Under the pieces are notes generated by a model, which was not told the DNA's origin, ran no database searches, and saw only the letters and a program-made list of their open reading frames with translations. Position numbers and translations under genes: made by a program. This document shows positions 28,401 through 33,957 of a stretch of DNA of 53,966 nt, in pieces (the stretch's first letter is position 1; every line of letters begins with the position of its first letter). Origin of the DNA: a virus; the IMG/VR virus record IMGVR_UViG_3300042885_002233, positions 1-53,966 of that record; one strand, 5' to 3'.

Positions 28401-29655
28401 CAAGCCAACCTACGAGTTCATCAACAAGTACGTCAACTTCTGGAACGATTCGTTCGATGGCGTGGCACCGCTGGCCGCCTACGTGGCGATGCGCCAAGGC
28501 GGCATGTCCAAAGAAGCGGCGGCCCAGGGTGCCAAGGATCTGATGAACTTCCGCAAGTCGGGCGCGTTTATGCCGCTGGTGCGAGCAATCTACGCCTTTG
28601 CCCAGCCTACGGTGACAGGTGCTGTCAACCTGGCCAACACACTCAAGACCAGGACCGGTCAAAAGCGTTTCATGGGTTACGCCGTGGCGATGTTTGCGAT
28701 CCAGTCTATCTTGGCTGCAGCCGGTGGCGAAGATGAAGAGACGGGCAAGAACCTGTTCGATTCGCTGGACGACTACGCCCGTGAGCGCAGCTTACCTTTG
28801 CCCATCCCAGGTACCAACGAGTTCTTGAAGATGCCTATTGGCTTCGGCTTGCCGCTGATGGCCCACCTTGCGGCCCTGCGCTCACGCGACCTGGCCGGTG
28901 GCGAGGCCACCCCGGGCGAGACTATCAGCTCGGTGTTGACGGACATCGCCCAAACGATAACGCCGTTGCAGGCATCCAAGATCGCGTTAAGCGATTCGCC
29001 GATTCGCGCCGCTGTGCAAACCTTGACGCCAACCTTTGCGAAACCAATCGCCAACATAGCGATCAACCGAGGTGGCCTTGGCCAGCAGATCGTGCGCGAA
29101 GAGTTCTTTGCCAAGGGCGACGAGGCACGCTTCCGAGCCGAGCAAGGTGCACCGCTGACCGCCGAGTTCTACAAGGACACGGCCAAGTTTGTGCAGTCCA
29201 CATTCGGCCTGGACTTTGCGCCAGAAGAGATCAAAGAACTTAGCTCCCTGTTCAGCTTGGGTCTGTTCCGTAACCTGCAGCAAGCGGTCATCGACAACCC
29301 GAACAAAGAACTGCAGGGTCGCCCAACCGCCACACCCATCATCGGTAGCTTCGTGGTCTCGGCAGACAATGCGCTGGTGCGGGATTCGCGCAAGTTCGAG
29401 GCGACCGCGCAGGAGCTGGTCAAGCGCCGCAACAGTAACCCCGAGACGGAGTTCTCGCCGCAGGAAGAGCAGACACTGGAGCAATACGCACAGTGGCTGG
29501 CCCTGGAAACAGAGTTCCGCAAACGCGGCGCTGCGCTGACACGGGCCGGGGTGGACAAGGGTGTCGATCCGGCCCGCCTGGAACTGCGTCAAGAACGAAC
29601 CGCTGCGCAAGCGGATCTGCTAAGACAGTTCAACGCGACTCGGCAAACACCTTGA
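19450..29655 (+). CDS. Giant 3401-residue ejection/polyvalent protein
   Basis: One uninterrupted frame of 10.2 kb. The parts, in order, are: an Arg/Glu coiled coil (77-105); Gly/Ala-rich hydrophobic segments (about 320-375, 415-450, 500-565) like those of ejection proteins; SH3-like barrels near 944-989, 1463-1516, 1637-1690 and 1948-2018, joined by Ala/Pro linkers; a metallopeptidase-like HEYLH motif at 1167-1171 with a downstream Glu near 1220-1224; a possible GNAT-like segment near 2142-2188; a coiled coil (2544-2585); and an LPD38-like C-terminal region around 2997-3092 (LMNFRKSGAFMPLVRAIYAF). It has no cysteine. It resembles T7 gp16 in position and the large polyvalent proteins of phages in build. 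There is no clear Shine-Dalgarno sequence. The last 26 bases overlap the opposing deacetylase gene. Confidence 0.8.
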   Translation: MSDFLDPNKILRELQQKGSQFDPVGVTLGDIPLFNPAPAGRGQAAFNPYTSPITDKELGAQGGVDMSTFKTVSAMQSQAEREADRREREAERKARAAERDAAKDLKTSKGGLDDIIRKDLGLDPASSVTATTTLAGVGAAPTMRIRAELDWPSVTNSPEWKALPVEEQAKQRPLWVQARVGEAVARVEAAGYKVKDKEIAELRKKYDDLTKTSLSKRPESSWTDTDYFDRAVKSVKDVYQGARLAYGDTATREDALKQLKANDVEWQANMNAVTADNLKKAAMWRNDMLNATEKTSGKRELTVGQEAEIAAKVFNLDKVGAILGNLPTTLLSLGVSAAGGLAAGAVTGGAGAAAGASAAGAAVNVPLTVADVSGGLADTIGNMSEQDLAKSPRWQALLAANSGNVNAAKTAFIGELVDEAKPLASAIGGASGALEGVIGAGKLLGVGKAAAGNTAAKITEQVLSKVGLSGASKTAALKTFAANIGKPTAGLISTATAKGIGGELVQEFGEEGAGQVAQNLAMRAKDLETGIFTGATEAGVSGALTGAGTAAGAAVGKSAYGSLLGPKRDSNGDFLLVEKNGQLTRTSNGKLSAASNLAIDQNSGLMRLVDAETGKDPEANALTAYRNNANVFSRVASAQGLDVEKAGLVGSALAASMFGDQVSAVATPTINLPSGVPIQFSVNGNGTVTPVMPTNATPQLLAEAQSVADAANAAAAPVLEQVNAFWGRTTGVAPAPGALTARGVVSTQQTQTTGGANAIQVGSTTQVPVGNGPQAGQTVGQGNTQGQAPAQGQAQTQVTPAPAFDTQLEEAIRLTAYGDERSLLTSILGQLRNPGTPANVRQSLEQQARDVIQTAPPLEQGQPLPSGVLGARASLGENFGANRRPAVPLDAATAAARAAMGDRSVPAFTPPPLPTVTPPTAVPAAPVVSTQQTAATTPPAPTFTAGQQVQYQGQPATIESVNEPLGTVTLRLPNNSSVGVNPSEVTPVVSAQQSAAAAPTTTLSQQEREALAAADGSVRRYRDNDRLSYYEKLRDITNTIKRTITTNPVLNDLYVNNPGALPENLQWARLKLGLEVGTNVHTDTIGEAVRAATDPLTAVADSSRAGTANANAAAAVLDMYAQSGVPMPTLVYSDTTPPRGTRGSYSYGGNAHTVTFFRTTTFTTIPHEYLHGLTAKGYAAMLTGSPEQRDTAALLRHLATLMPQEAYMTAFGNAQNAPYEALAELFRPEAVAFMSQNTYDLSTFPPEARRAAERLLAAPQGRIFDLFMSTIISILRTIVPTQRLAAVENSLADLMSRVAAEAVQATVQRTGGVSQDGAFAAPAAPAASTQAAPVAPPVLPVLPDAVRLEIYNNAVAAGIPANWLRDTARGVYVTAPMNNRGVAVVPSQGQRLAQALRYATGSGLPFREVTPPSGGGMFVLLTAPAAPAAPAAPAAPAAPVAPTVAQLAIGNLNQAQSMGQATGLRVGDTITFTDPIGYASPQVPYVIEDVGNRRIDIRNPITGGGTSIDASDLIGTVARNPAFSWTIGAPAPAASAAPTQSNLSPEAEAILTRLAQTAVTNGVTSDVLTVMVSNASGLLPGVDNPVAEINAVAFAEQEFQRLRAAQQPTATTPGTPVGPDEMQRRHAAGESLASILGVRAVGDILTQSSGATYRVAAIVGDSLELVNIRSDGTEGQARVFSTPDVFNALGSTQTLTAGTAPVTPAAPAAPASTPAPAPTNQPLRSLDTRLPGDLMRTSETYEQHRVNFSRDLDRAAWVARGNRGVTASGNPRRASARDARMVAFVRSITGWSEFQVRRHGDQVNSAVAAAARQAGNPDSDIRLAIQPINAPFGTAPATPQPGTLLGRTPAPTSQPGLPATYQGRDSNSDNVRGVATGISNPEFLSRATPLAQLVVSNGGARSDRYLQGAGLPTTVLPGLGTDRQVADTAVSDYLTNGLALNMSPQVLLGSPAVGDTIQINAAIAPNGPRADITYTVREVLPNGSLRVESTQLAGTFRDLRTEELRDMAARGARWTINGTAFAVPRSAGAAPTAVSSDERKTAFDTFVKDYISAANTKLQQALAGTTTLEEKRAVGKNLFGINPPRSNGYLAEMKVTTDPRGGLTVSFAYKDMNGAVVHTGAASRDFPTGQVHFGATGLTEGSGEGTPFYDAVYGAAVQSGLPIQVTGLYNANVRRMPINRLRAILRWGTYFGDLNRAQKVLSLETGQIKDWNTSQRLYAGTSSVDGRAQLDGLFEHVEASLTSSLNPNGGRPIGYDFATNQVVIGPNRTPVPNLSDWLRTQSANVTGQSQAFVNRPTEDSVRLVGILRELSRAPNQAAAQQMIDQLTNRATDRLFDMPSGGTTAAPIDGLFGEQADEAPVGPEPTNGTPPGGGGGGKKLLAKGTVGPQAQGDDILFDRAPGDFAIGQAAIPATDVRGITQALTSPGLSPRARVTKAKPFLRNISDFVVEQFADSLIPTVRWIQSLPIGEQVKVSLLGSMYAAPDIRDTILERAEKEFGGEQLNLSLNTMFNKLRQTRKDVTLEDVIQDAGYWATARYSKLKNERMLAADEQAVIEAQTQVAAAQALNAPQAEIAALQAEVNRLEGIYEDRKFALAQPANTNVHVGRPVPSGERPQIGLAGGFNNAKADEVIAAAERQFGAQALQEMAKHLYKLNAFRMATDIVSGRTDPAQAALFSPELEALLPEMQRLAQISADPNGNQRALDQARRDFVNKLANTSTYVPTTGDPEQGFEMDVLGSGFKTPNTARDKRLLGRSTSLANDGITASLGGMQRSASAAGWNKFTAQIESVYDSMTDAQRDDAGIARVPITALDRLSDNMIIRNQPDGSAVGYTIKDGKVLQALRKENVEDRSSVMRVMEIPNQIFARLATRYNLPFGPINALRDVWERSENMRAREYFTPGGKKLDSDKLARRMIEIARQPGVLKDLTSYYWAQAQGKPQPNSVYSNYMREFEELGGGGSKYGASISRDRKSLVADVAAAKGGVIKPTYEFINKYVNFWNDSFDGVAPLAAYVAMRQGGMSKEAAAQGAKDLMNFRKSGAFMPLVRAIYAFAQPTVTGAVNLANTLKTRTGQKRFMGYAVAMFAIQSILAAAGGEDEETGKNLFDSLDDYARERSLPLPIPGTNEFLKMPIGFGLPLMAHLAALRSRDLAGGEATPGETISSVLTDIAQTITPLQASKIALSDSPIRAAVQTLTPTFAKPIANIAINRGGLGQQIVREEFFAKGDEARFRAEQGAPLTAEFYKDTAKFVQSTFGLDFAPEEIKELSSLFSLGLFRNLQQAVIDNPNKELQGRPTATPIIGSFVVSADNALVRDSRKFEATAQELVKRRNSNPETEFSPQEEQTLEQYAQWLALETEFRKRGAALTRAGVDKGVDPARLELRQERTAAQADLLRQFNATRQTP
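21679..22430 (+). repeat. Three dispersed linker repeats inside the giant gene
   Basis: A 20-base sequence beginning GTTGTTTCTACGCAACA occurs at 21679 and 22228, with a close variant at 22411. Each encodes VVSTQQT or VVSAQQS in a Pro/Ala-rich linker at a domain border. They look like recombination-prone hinges. Confidence 0.75.
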
Positions 29656-30484
29656 CGCATTCCTCCATCGTAGCGCGGTGCAACGCAAGCACCGGCTCGA
29701 TGGAGCCTTCGCTGTCCCTGGAATAACCTCCGGCCAGGTTCCAGGCAACGGGCACGCCCTGGCTGTGGCATTTGCCGAACACGATCGCATCGCGCATCCG
29801 CATCTGCTGCGTGGTGTAAACGCCACCCAGCGGATCGTCGATGTGGGCGTCAGCACCGGCTTGATACAACACGATGTCAACGTCGGGCAGGTGCTTGTCC
29901 AGCGTCGATGCCAAGTTATCAAGCGCGTCTTCGCCGCTGAGACTGCGCGCGCCTAAAGAATGCAACGTGATCCAATCCGTGCTGCCAAGCGTTGTGATGA
30001 TGTCTTCGCACCCGTTTGAGAAATGATAGTCCTCATCAACGATAAGGGCACGCTTGATCAGGCCGCGCTCTCGCAACTTGTACAGCGTAACCATCAGCCC
30101 GTTGAAGGTGCAAAAACCCCCGCCGAAATCGTAACCGGCGTGGTGAAAGCCGGACACCGGGGCACACGCGACTTGCTTGTTCATCAATGCAAGATGCGCC
30201 GCTTCGTACATTGCCCCCACGGTGTAGCGCAAGGACTCGGCAACGGCCAGATCCTTATTGCCAAAGCCGTTGAACTCTTCTCCGGTGAAGATGGCTTGCA
30301 CATACTTCGGATCGTGCGCCCGCTCAAGGCTTTGCAAATCAATCGCCTCCGGCTGAATCAGCGTGACGGCGAAATCCCGCACCAGCCAATCGTCGACAAC
30401 CTGCCGGGGTTTGTTGGAGCTAGGGGAATACGATGCGGTTTGCACCGACATCTCGGGGCGATACAAAACTGGAATGTTTTTCAT
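29630..30484 (-). CDS. Histone-deacetylase-superfamily deacetylase
   Basis: The 284-residue protein shows all key parts of the arginase/deacetylase fold used by HDAC, AcuC and acetylpolyamine amidohydrolases. They are the tandem His pair (GFHHAG, His114-115), GFCTFN, the zinc site Asp152 and His154 in IVDEDYHFSNG, ITLHS, the third zinc ligand Asp212 in AGADAHIDDPLGG, and the catalytic Tyr254 in AGGYS. It should therefore remove acetyl groups from lysine side chains, polyamines or a similar substrate; which one cannot be read from sequence. It has its own TTGACA promoter and AAAGGA ribosome-binding site. The 3' end overlaps the giant gene tail-to-tail by 26 bases. Confidence 0.88.
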   Translation of the reverse strand: MKNIPVLYRPEMSVQTASYSPSSNKPRQVVDDWLVRDFAVTLIQPEAIDLQSLERAHDPKYVQAIFTGEEFNGFGNKDLAVAESLRYTVGAMYEAAHLALMNKQVACAPVSGFHHAGYDFGGGFCTFNGLMVTLYKLRERGLIKRALIVDEDYHFSNGCEDIITTLGSTDWITLHSLGARSLSGEDALDNLASTLDKHLPDVDIVLYQAGADAHIDDPLGGVYTTQQMRMRDAIVFGKCHSQGVPVAWNLAGGYSRDSEGSIEPVLALHRATMEECVKVFAESR

Positions 30485-30507
30485 GGTGGTGGTCCTTTAA
30501 AGAACGC

Positions 30508-30537
30508 AGTCTACCATAAAACTTTATGCGGTGTCAA
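30508..30537 (-). promoter_or_regulatory. Early promoter of the deacetylase gene
   Basis: Leftward TTGACA and TAGACT are 18 bases apart. The spacer has GCATAAA and TATGG, the arms of the dyad shared by the early promoter family. It lies 24 bases before the start codon. Confidence 0.7.
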
Positions 30538-31967
30538 GCGTTCCCTAACAAACTGACAACAAGGTCCTGCAGTTCCATTTTGTTTTCTACCTTGTGGTAG
30601 ATGTCGGCGTCCAGGGTGCCCCGTGCCATCACCCGATACACGTTTACCGCCCGGTTGTAGCCAGACTGCAACTGCCGCAGCGGGCCTGCCCGTTCAATTG
30701 CTTGCTCCCAGTCATCAGCACGGTAGGTTGGTTCAATGAATATCATCGACCGCCCGCCGTGCTGCAGGCTCAGGCCCATCGAGCCGCGCTGATACTGAAT
30801 GGCAAGCAGCTTAATCTTTCCTGCGTTCCAATCGGCCTGCACAACACCGTTCCTATCAAGCTCCACCAATTTATTCTTGAAGCGCTTTTTCAAAAGATCG
30901 AGCGTCGCTTTGTGGTGGTAAAAAACAATTTGGTTTTCACCAGTCTCTTCGAGGATAGATTCAACGGCGTCAACTTTGGCGTCATGTAAATGAGTGCACT
31001 TCTGAAGATCGGGATCTTCGTCCTCGTCTTTCCAGTAAGAAAAACCGGAAGAAATTTGAGAAAGGCGTGCCACCTTTGCAGCGGCCGACTGTACTGAAAC
31101 TGTCCGTGTCAGCATGCCGTCGCGGATCTCCGTGACCATGCGTTCGCGCATCTCTTTGTACTGTTTCATCGCAGCGGCAGGGATCTCAACAACACGGTCG
31201 ATGACATTGGGTTTGGCCACGTCAATGTAGTCTTCAATCCGGACCACTGTTGTTATGTCGCGAGTGCGTGCCGCGATTTCCTCTATCGCCCCCGGTAAAG
31301 GAATGGGTTTAGCAAAATCAGTGTGCCGGTTTGGCAAAGAAAACCAGCGTTGCTCAAACGCACTGAAGCTGTTGCCCAACCGATGGCCGCCGTCTACGTA
31401 CCACACCAAAGGCCACCAATCCAAAGGGCCGTTCGGGACGGGCGTCGCCGTCATGCTCAACCAAAAAGTAAAGTCGCCAGCGTGCTTTGCAAGCGCGTTT
31501 GTTTGAACACCACCATCGGTACGCAGAAACCGTTTGCCAAGAGTTGAGGTTTGCCAAGACGCCCGAGTACCGCGTAGCCTGGTGGCCTCATCACAGACCA
31601 TCATGTCCCCAAAAGCCGACCAGTCCTTTGGCCCGTACTTGTCAAGCCAGGGAAGGTTGTCGTAGTTCATGAGGTATACATCGGCGGATGCTTTTAACGC
31701 CTGCTCTCGCTCACCCTTCGCGCCCGTGATCATAGACACCTTTGCATTCGGGAGCCAGTTTGGGATTTCACTTTTCCAGTTCAGGCACACCTGAAGCGGC
31801 GCAAGGATGAACATGCCTGGCCACCGACCGGTTGCGAACTCACGGCTTGATGCGAGCATCAGAGCGGCCCCTGATTTGCCGGTGCCTGGGTTAGCCAGCA
31901 GGATGTGTCGATCAGACCTGGCCATGCCCCGCAGCATCGCGAGCTGGGGTGCGCGGGGTAGCCTCAC
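30534..31967 (-). CDS. SNF2/DEAD-type DNA helicase
   Basis: The start is taken as GTG at 31967 because it forms a GTGA overlap with the upstream stop and keeps the Q-like motif (LPRAPQLAML). The 477-residue protein has Walker A NPGTGKS (Lys31), a DEAT box (Asp126), TATP (motif III), GSMGLSL (motif V) and an Arg-containing motif VI (QAIERAGPLRQ). It is an ATP-driven superfamily 2 translocase of the SNF2 type common in phage replication modules with VRR-NUC, DUF2815 and DUF2800 genes. It probably remodels or unwinds DNA at forks or during recombination. Confidence 0.85.
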   Translation of the reverse strand: MRLPRAPQLAMLRGMARSDRHILLANPGTGKSGAALMLASSREFATGRWPGMFILAPLQVCLNWKSEIPNWLPNAKVSMITGAKGEREQALKASADVYLMNYDNLPWLDKYGPKDWSAFGDMMVCDEATRLRGTRASWQTSTLGKRFLRTDGGVQTNALAKHAGDFTFWLSMTATPVPNGPLDWWPLVWYVDGGHRLGNSFSAFEQRWFSLPNRHTDFAKPIPLPGAIEEIAARTRDITTVVRIEDYIDVAKPNVIDRVVEIPAAAMKQYKEMRERMVTEIRDGMLTRTVSVQSAAAKVARLSQISSGFSYWKDEDEDPDLQKCTHLHDAKVDAVESILEETGENQIVFYHHKATLDLLKKRFKNKLVELDRNGVVQADWNAGKIKLLAIQYQRGSMGLSLQHGGRSMIFIEPTYRADDWEQAIERAGPLRQLQSGYNRAVNVYRVMARGTLDADIYHKVENKMELQDLVVSLLGNA

Positions 31968-32185
31968 TCCAAAATCTCCACAAAATTCCGTGTCTCGATC
32001 CACACCCGGGCGCCACACGACAGCGGCTTGTCGGGCGAATACACCACCTCGCTTGGCCCATGAATGGCCACGCGATGCGCGTATCGGTTGTCCTTGTACG
32101 TCTTGACCGTGAGCACGGGGTCGCGCGCACCGGTACGAGCATTGGCCTTGATGACGTGCTGATTGACGTGAATGATTGTTTTCAT
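31964..32185 (-). CDS. Small beta-rich protein between helicase and DUF3310
   Basis: A 73-residue protein with alternating strand-like segments (TIIHVNQHVIKAN, PVLTVKTYKDNRYAHRVAIHG). It overlaps the DUF3310 gene and the helicase gene by 4 bases each, so it is coupled to both. Small beta-rich phage proteins of this kind are frequent next to DNA metabolism genes, but no function is known. Confidence 0.6.
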   Translation of the reverse strand: MKTIIHVNQHVIKANARTGARDPVLTVKTYKDNRYAHRVAIHGPSEVVYSPDKPLSCGARVWIETRNFVEILE

Positions 32186-32391
32186 TCTTTGCTTTCCAAC
32201 TCGATCAACAGGTCAACAAAGTGCTTGATCTTTTCCAAGTCCTTGACGCCGCCTTTGTCGCGCCAGCGAGAAGCGTATTTGATTATGCAGCCCTCGATGA
32301 AAGGGATGTTGTTAGCGTGAATGAATTGAACCGGCTGGATCTTCATCTTGCGATAGTGATCACCTTGCACCTGGCTATCTAGTGCGCTCAT
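32182..32391 (-). CDS. DUF3310 protein
   Basis: The start at 32391 has a strong AGGAGA seven bases upstream; the frame extends further but without a site. The 69-residue product matches DUF3310: GDHYRKMKIQPVQFIHANNIPFIEGCIIKYASRW-DKGGVKDLEKI, which is the HY-IQP-Y-I and KY-RW-KGG-DL-K pattern. These proteins are common in phage nucleotide and replication modules and have been suggested to be nucleotide kinase-related; activity is unproven. Confidence 0.8.
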   Translation of the reverse strand: MSALDSQVQGDHYRKMKIQPVQFIHANNIPFIEGCIIKYASRWRDKGGVKDLEKIKHFVDLLIELESKE

Positions 32392-32392
32392 T

Positions 32393-32791
32393 TCAGTTCT
32401 CCTGTGGTTCAAACTCTTTTTTCAGTTCTTCGTATTGCTTCAGTCGCTCATTGCGAGTCGCAAGCATCACGCGCTCTTTTTCGTGCGCCGCAATCACATC
32501 CAGAGCTTCTTGGTATTCAATGCCTTGGGCTTGCGACAAAATCCCGGCCTTGACCATTTGCTCTTTGGAAAGACGGCGGTAACTTTGGTGACAGATAGAC
32601 GGGCCGTTACCTTGGACTTCCTCAATCTGAAACACCATGTATGTGCCATCCGTGAAAGTCAGGACCAAGGGGTCGATGGAAAATTCGGTGATCTTCTCAA
32701 TGCGCTTGCCGACAGCTTGGTCTGCATTACCCCACCCGCGCATTGAAACAGCATCACGCAGCGCAACGGCGGCTTTTACTTTGTCATTCAT
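32393..32791 (-). CDS. Hypothetical protein of the replication operon
   Basis: The start at 32791 is supported by an AGGAGAACTGAA leader identical to that of the DUF3310 gene; the upstream extension overlaps the lipoprotein gene. The 132-residue product combines a beta-rich half (PLVLTFTDGTYMVFQIEEV) with a long helical C-terminus (ALDVIAAHEKERVMLATRNERLKQYEELKKEFE). No family is recognised. Confidence 0.6.
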   Translation of the reverse strand: MNDKVKAAVALRDAVSMRGWGNADQAVGKRIEKITEFSIDPLVLTFTDGTYMVFQIEEVQGNGPSICHQSYRRLSKEQMVKAGILSQAQGIEYQEALDVIAAHEKERVMLATRNERLKQYEELKKEFEPQEN

Positions 32792-32804
32792 TTCAGTTCT
32801 CCTG

Positions 32805-33059
32805 TTAATTTGTTGGAATTTCCACTGGCCTTGTGCAACTCTTTCCGCAGCCTTCTCTCCACTCCATTTTTGACTGCCCGTTTTCGCAGCGCACAAAGTA
32901 CCTACGATACCCATCCTCAAAGCGATAAACAGTGCATCCATCCTTTGTGAACAACGTGTCAACTTTAAAATCGGCGTTGTTTGTTGTTGATGTCTCGGCT
33001 GCTGGTTTTGAGCACCCCGCCAAAAGAATCAATGCGGCGCAAGCAATTAGTGTTTTCAT
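32805..33059 (-). CDS. Small lipoprotein (DUF4884-like)
   Basis: The start at 33059 overlaps the upstream stop (ATGA) and gives an 84-residue lipoprotein with signal peptide MKTLIACAALILLAGC. The mature part has four more cysteines in a small domain (GCTVYRFEDGYRRYFVRCENGQ, EGCGKSC), similar to DUF4884-type phage lipoproteins. Early-expressed phage lipoproteins often block superinfection by acting on outer-membrane receptors; that role is inference here. Confidence 0.65.
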   Translation of the reverse strand: MKTLIACAALILLAGCSKPAAETSTTNNADFKVDTLFTKDGCTVYRFEDGYRRYFVRCENGQSKMEWREGCGKSCTRPVEIPTN

Positions 33060-33271
33060 TCTTCTCTCCATTTACAGCCAACACATCCGGGGTCGGCCTT
33101 CCCGAGTTCAGTCTTGCGAAATTGGCAGTCTCTTGTAAAGACATTGGGCCACTCTCGGGTAACCACCTCAGTGGTCATGCCGCCGGGTTTTCCGCCAGTT
33201 GAAATTGCTTCCAAAGACACAGTTTTAAACGTGTCTTTGTGTGGTGCATGGTTGTGACAACCGTATGTCAT
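33056..33271 (-). CDS. Cys/His-rich small protein
   Basis: A 71-residue protein starting at 33271 with an ATGA overlap to the XRE gene. It has an N-terminal CHNHAPH group and a C-terminal CQFRKTELGKADPGCVGCKW group, so it may bind zinc or an iron-sulfur cluster. No family is recognised with certainty. Confidence 0.6.
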   Translation of the reverse strand: MTYGCHNHAPHKDTFKTVSLEAISTGGKPGGMTTEVVTREWPNVFTRDCQFRKTELGKADPGCVGCKWREE

Positions 33272-33483
33272 CGGTTGATCTCGTTCAGCGTCTTGCCAGG
33301 ATCGAGATTCAGGTCCTCGCAAATCTTGACGTAATTCGAGAGGCGCAAATCGCGAGCATCTTTTTCGATGGTGGCCAGTGTCGTGGCGTGCACACCGGAT
33401 GATGCGGCCATGCTGTACCAGGTCTTGCCCTGGGCCAAGCGCTCTTGCTTCATTCGCTTGGCAAATTGTTTCAGAAGTTTCAT
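33268..33483 (-). CDS. XRE-type helix-turn-helix regulator
   Basis: A 71-residue Cro/C1-like protein. Helices 2-3 of the HTH are TWYSMAASSG-VHATTLATIEK, followed by LRLSNYVKICEDLNLDPGKTL, the usual family continuation. It should bind DNA as a dimer. It is one of two clear DNA-binding regulators in the window and the only one in the early region, so it is a candidate for the dyad found in the early promoters. It overlaps both neighbours by 4 bases. Confidence 0.8.
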   Translation of the reverse strand: MKLLKQFAKRMKQERLAQGKTWYSMAASSGVHATTLATIEKDARDLRLSNYVKICEDLNLDPGKTLNEINR

Positions 33484-33782
33484 GGTGTTGCTTTCAAAAT
33501 GTTATCGACAAATTCTTGCACCTGCTCGACGCCGTACAAAATGTGAACCTTGAACCCCCGTTTCTCGATGCGAGGGAACAGGATCGCTTGGCTGGCTTCG
33601 AGCTTCCCGGAAAGCTGCTTCAACTCCACGAAGTAGAAGCGTCCGCCGGGCATCAGCACCAACCGGTCGGGTGCACCCATCGTGCCGATGAAGTTGAGCT
33701 TCAGACACAACCCGCCAAGTGTTCGGACGGATTGTACCAGAACTTTTTCTGCGTCGGCTTCGATTATTTTTGAGTATCGCAT
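33480..33782 (-). CDS. VRR-NUC domain nuclease
   Basis: This 100-residue protein is a stand-alone VRR-NUC (PD-(D/E)XK) nuclease: GAPDR (Asp39), then FYFVELK (Glu53, Lys55), with a following Gln (EASQ). The family includes the FAN1 nuclease domain and many phage proteins acting on branched DNA. It is usually found next to SNF2 helicase genes in phage modules, as here. It overlaps the next gene by 19 bases. Confidence 0.88.
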   Translation of the reverse strand: MRYSKIIEADAEKVLVQSVRTLGGLCLKLNFIGTMGAPDRLVLMPGGRFYFVELKQLSGKLEASQAILFPRIEKRGFKVHILYGVEQVQEFVDNILKATP

Positions 33783-33946
33783 TCGCGCAACTCCCGAATC
33801 ACTTTGCGCAGTTCAAAAGTTTCATCCCGCAAGTCTTGAATGTATTGCGCCCGGCTGACGCGCAGTTGTTCTGCTTCCCAAAGCTCCGATTGCAGTGCCG
33901 CGATTCTCTTGAGCCCGAAGGGGTCGGTAAAAAATTCTTTGATCAT
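33764..33946 (-). CDS. Small coiled-coil protein
   Basis: The start at 33946 gives a 60-residue protein that is almost wholly helical (RIAALQSELWEAEQLRVSRAQYIQDLRDETFELRKVIRELRE) and likely forms a coiled coil. It lies between the polymerase and the VRR-NUC nuclease. Function unknown; an accessory protein of one of them is possible. Confidence 0.55.
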   Translation of the reverse strand: MIKEFFTDPFGLKRIAALQSELWEAEQLRVSRAQYIQDLRDETFELRKVIRELRECDTQK

Positions 33947-33957
33947 GGTGTGGTCTT

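Noticed and set aside
26839-28662. 607-residue frame on the minus strand
   Set aside because: It is fully antisense to the giant gene; its length reflects the strong GC3 bias of that part, and it has no ribosome-binding site or recognisable domain.
19450-29655. N4-type virion RNA polymerase
   Set aside because: Length is similar (about 3500 residues in N4), but no T7-like RNA polymerase catalytic motifs were seen, while ejection-protein and metallopeptidase features are present.
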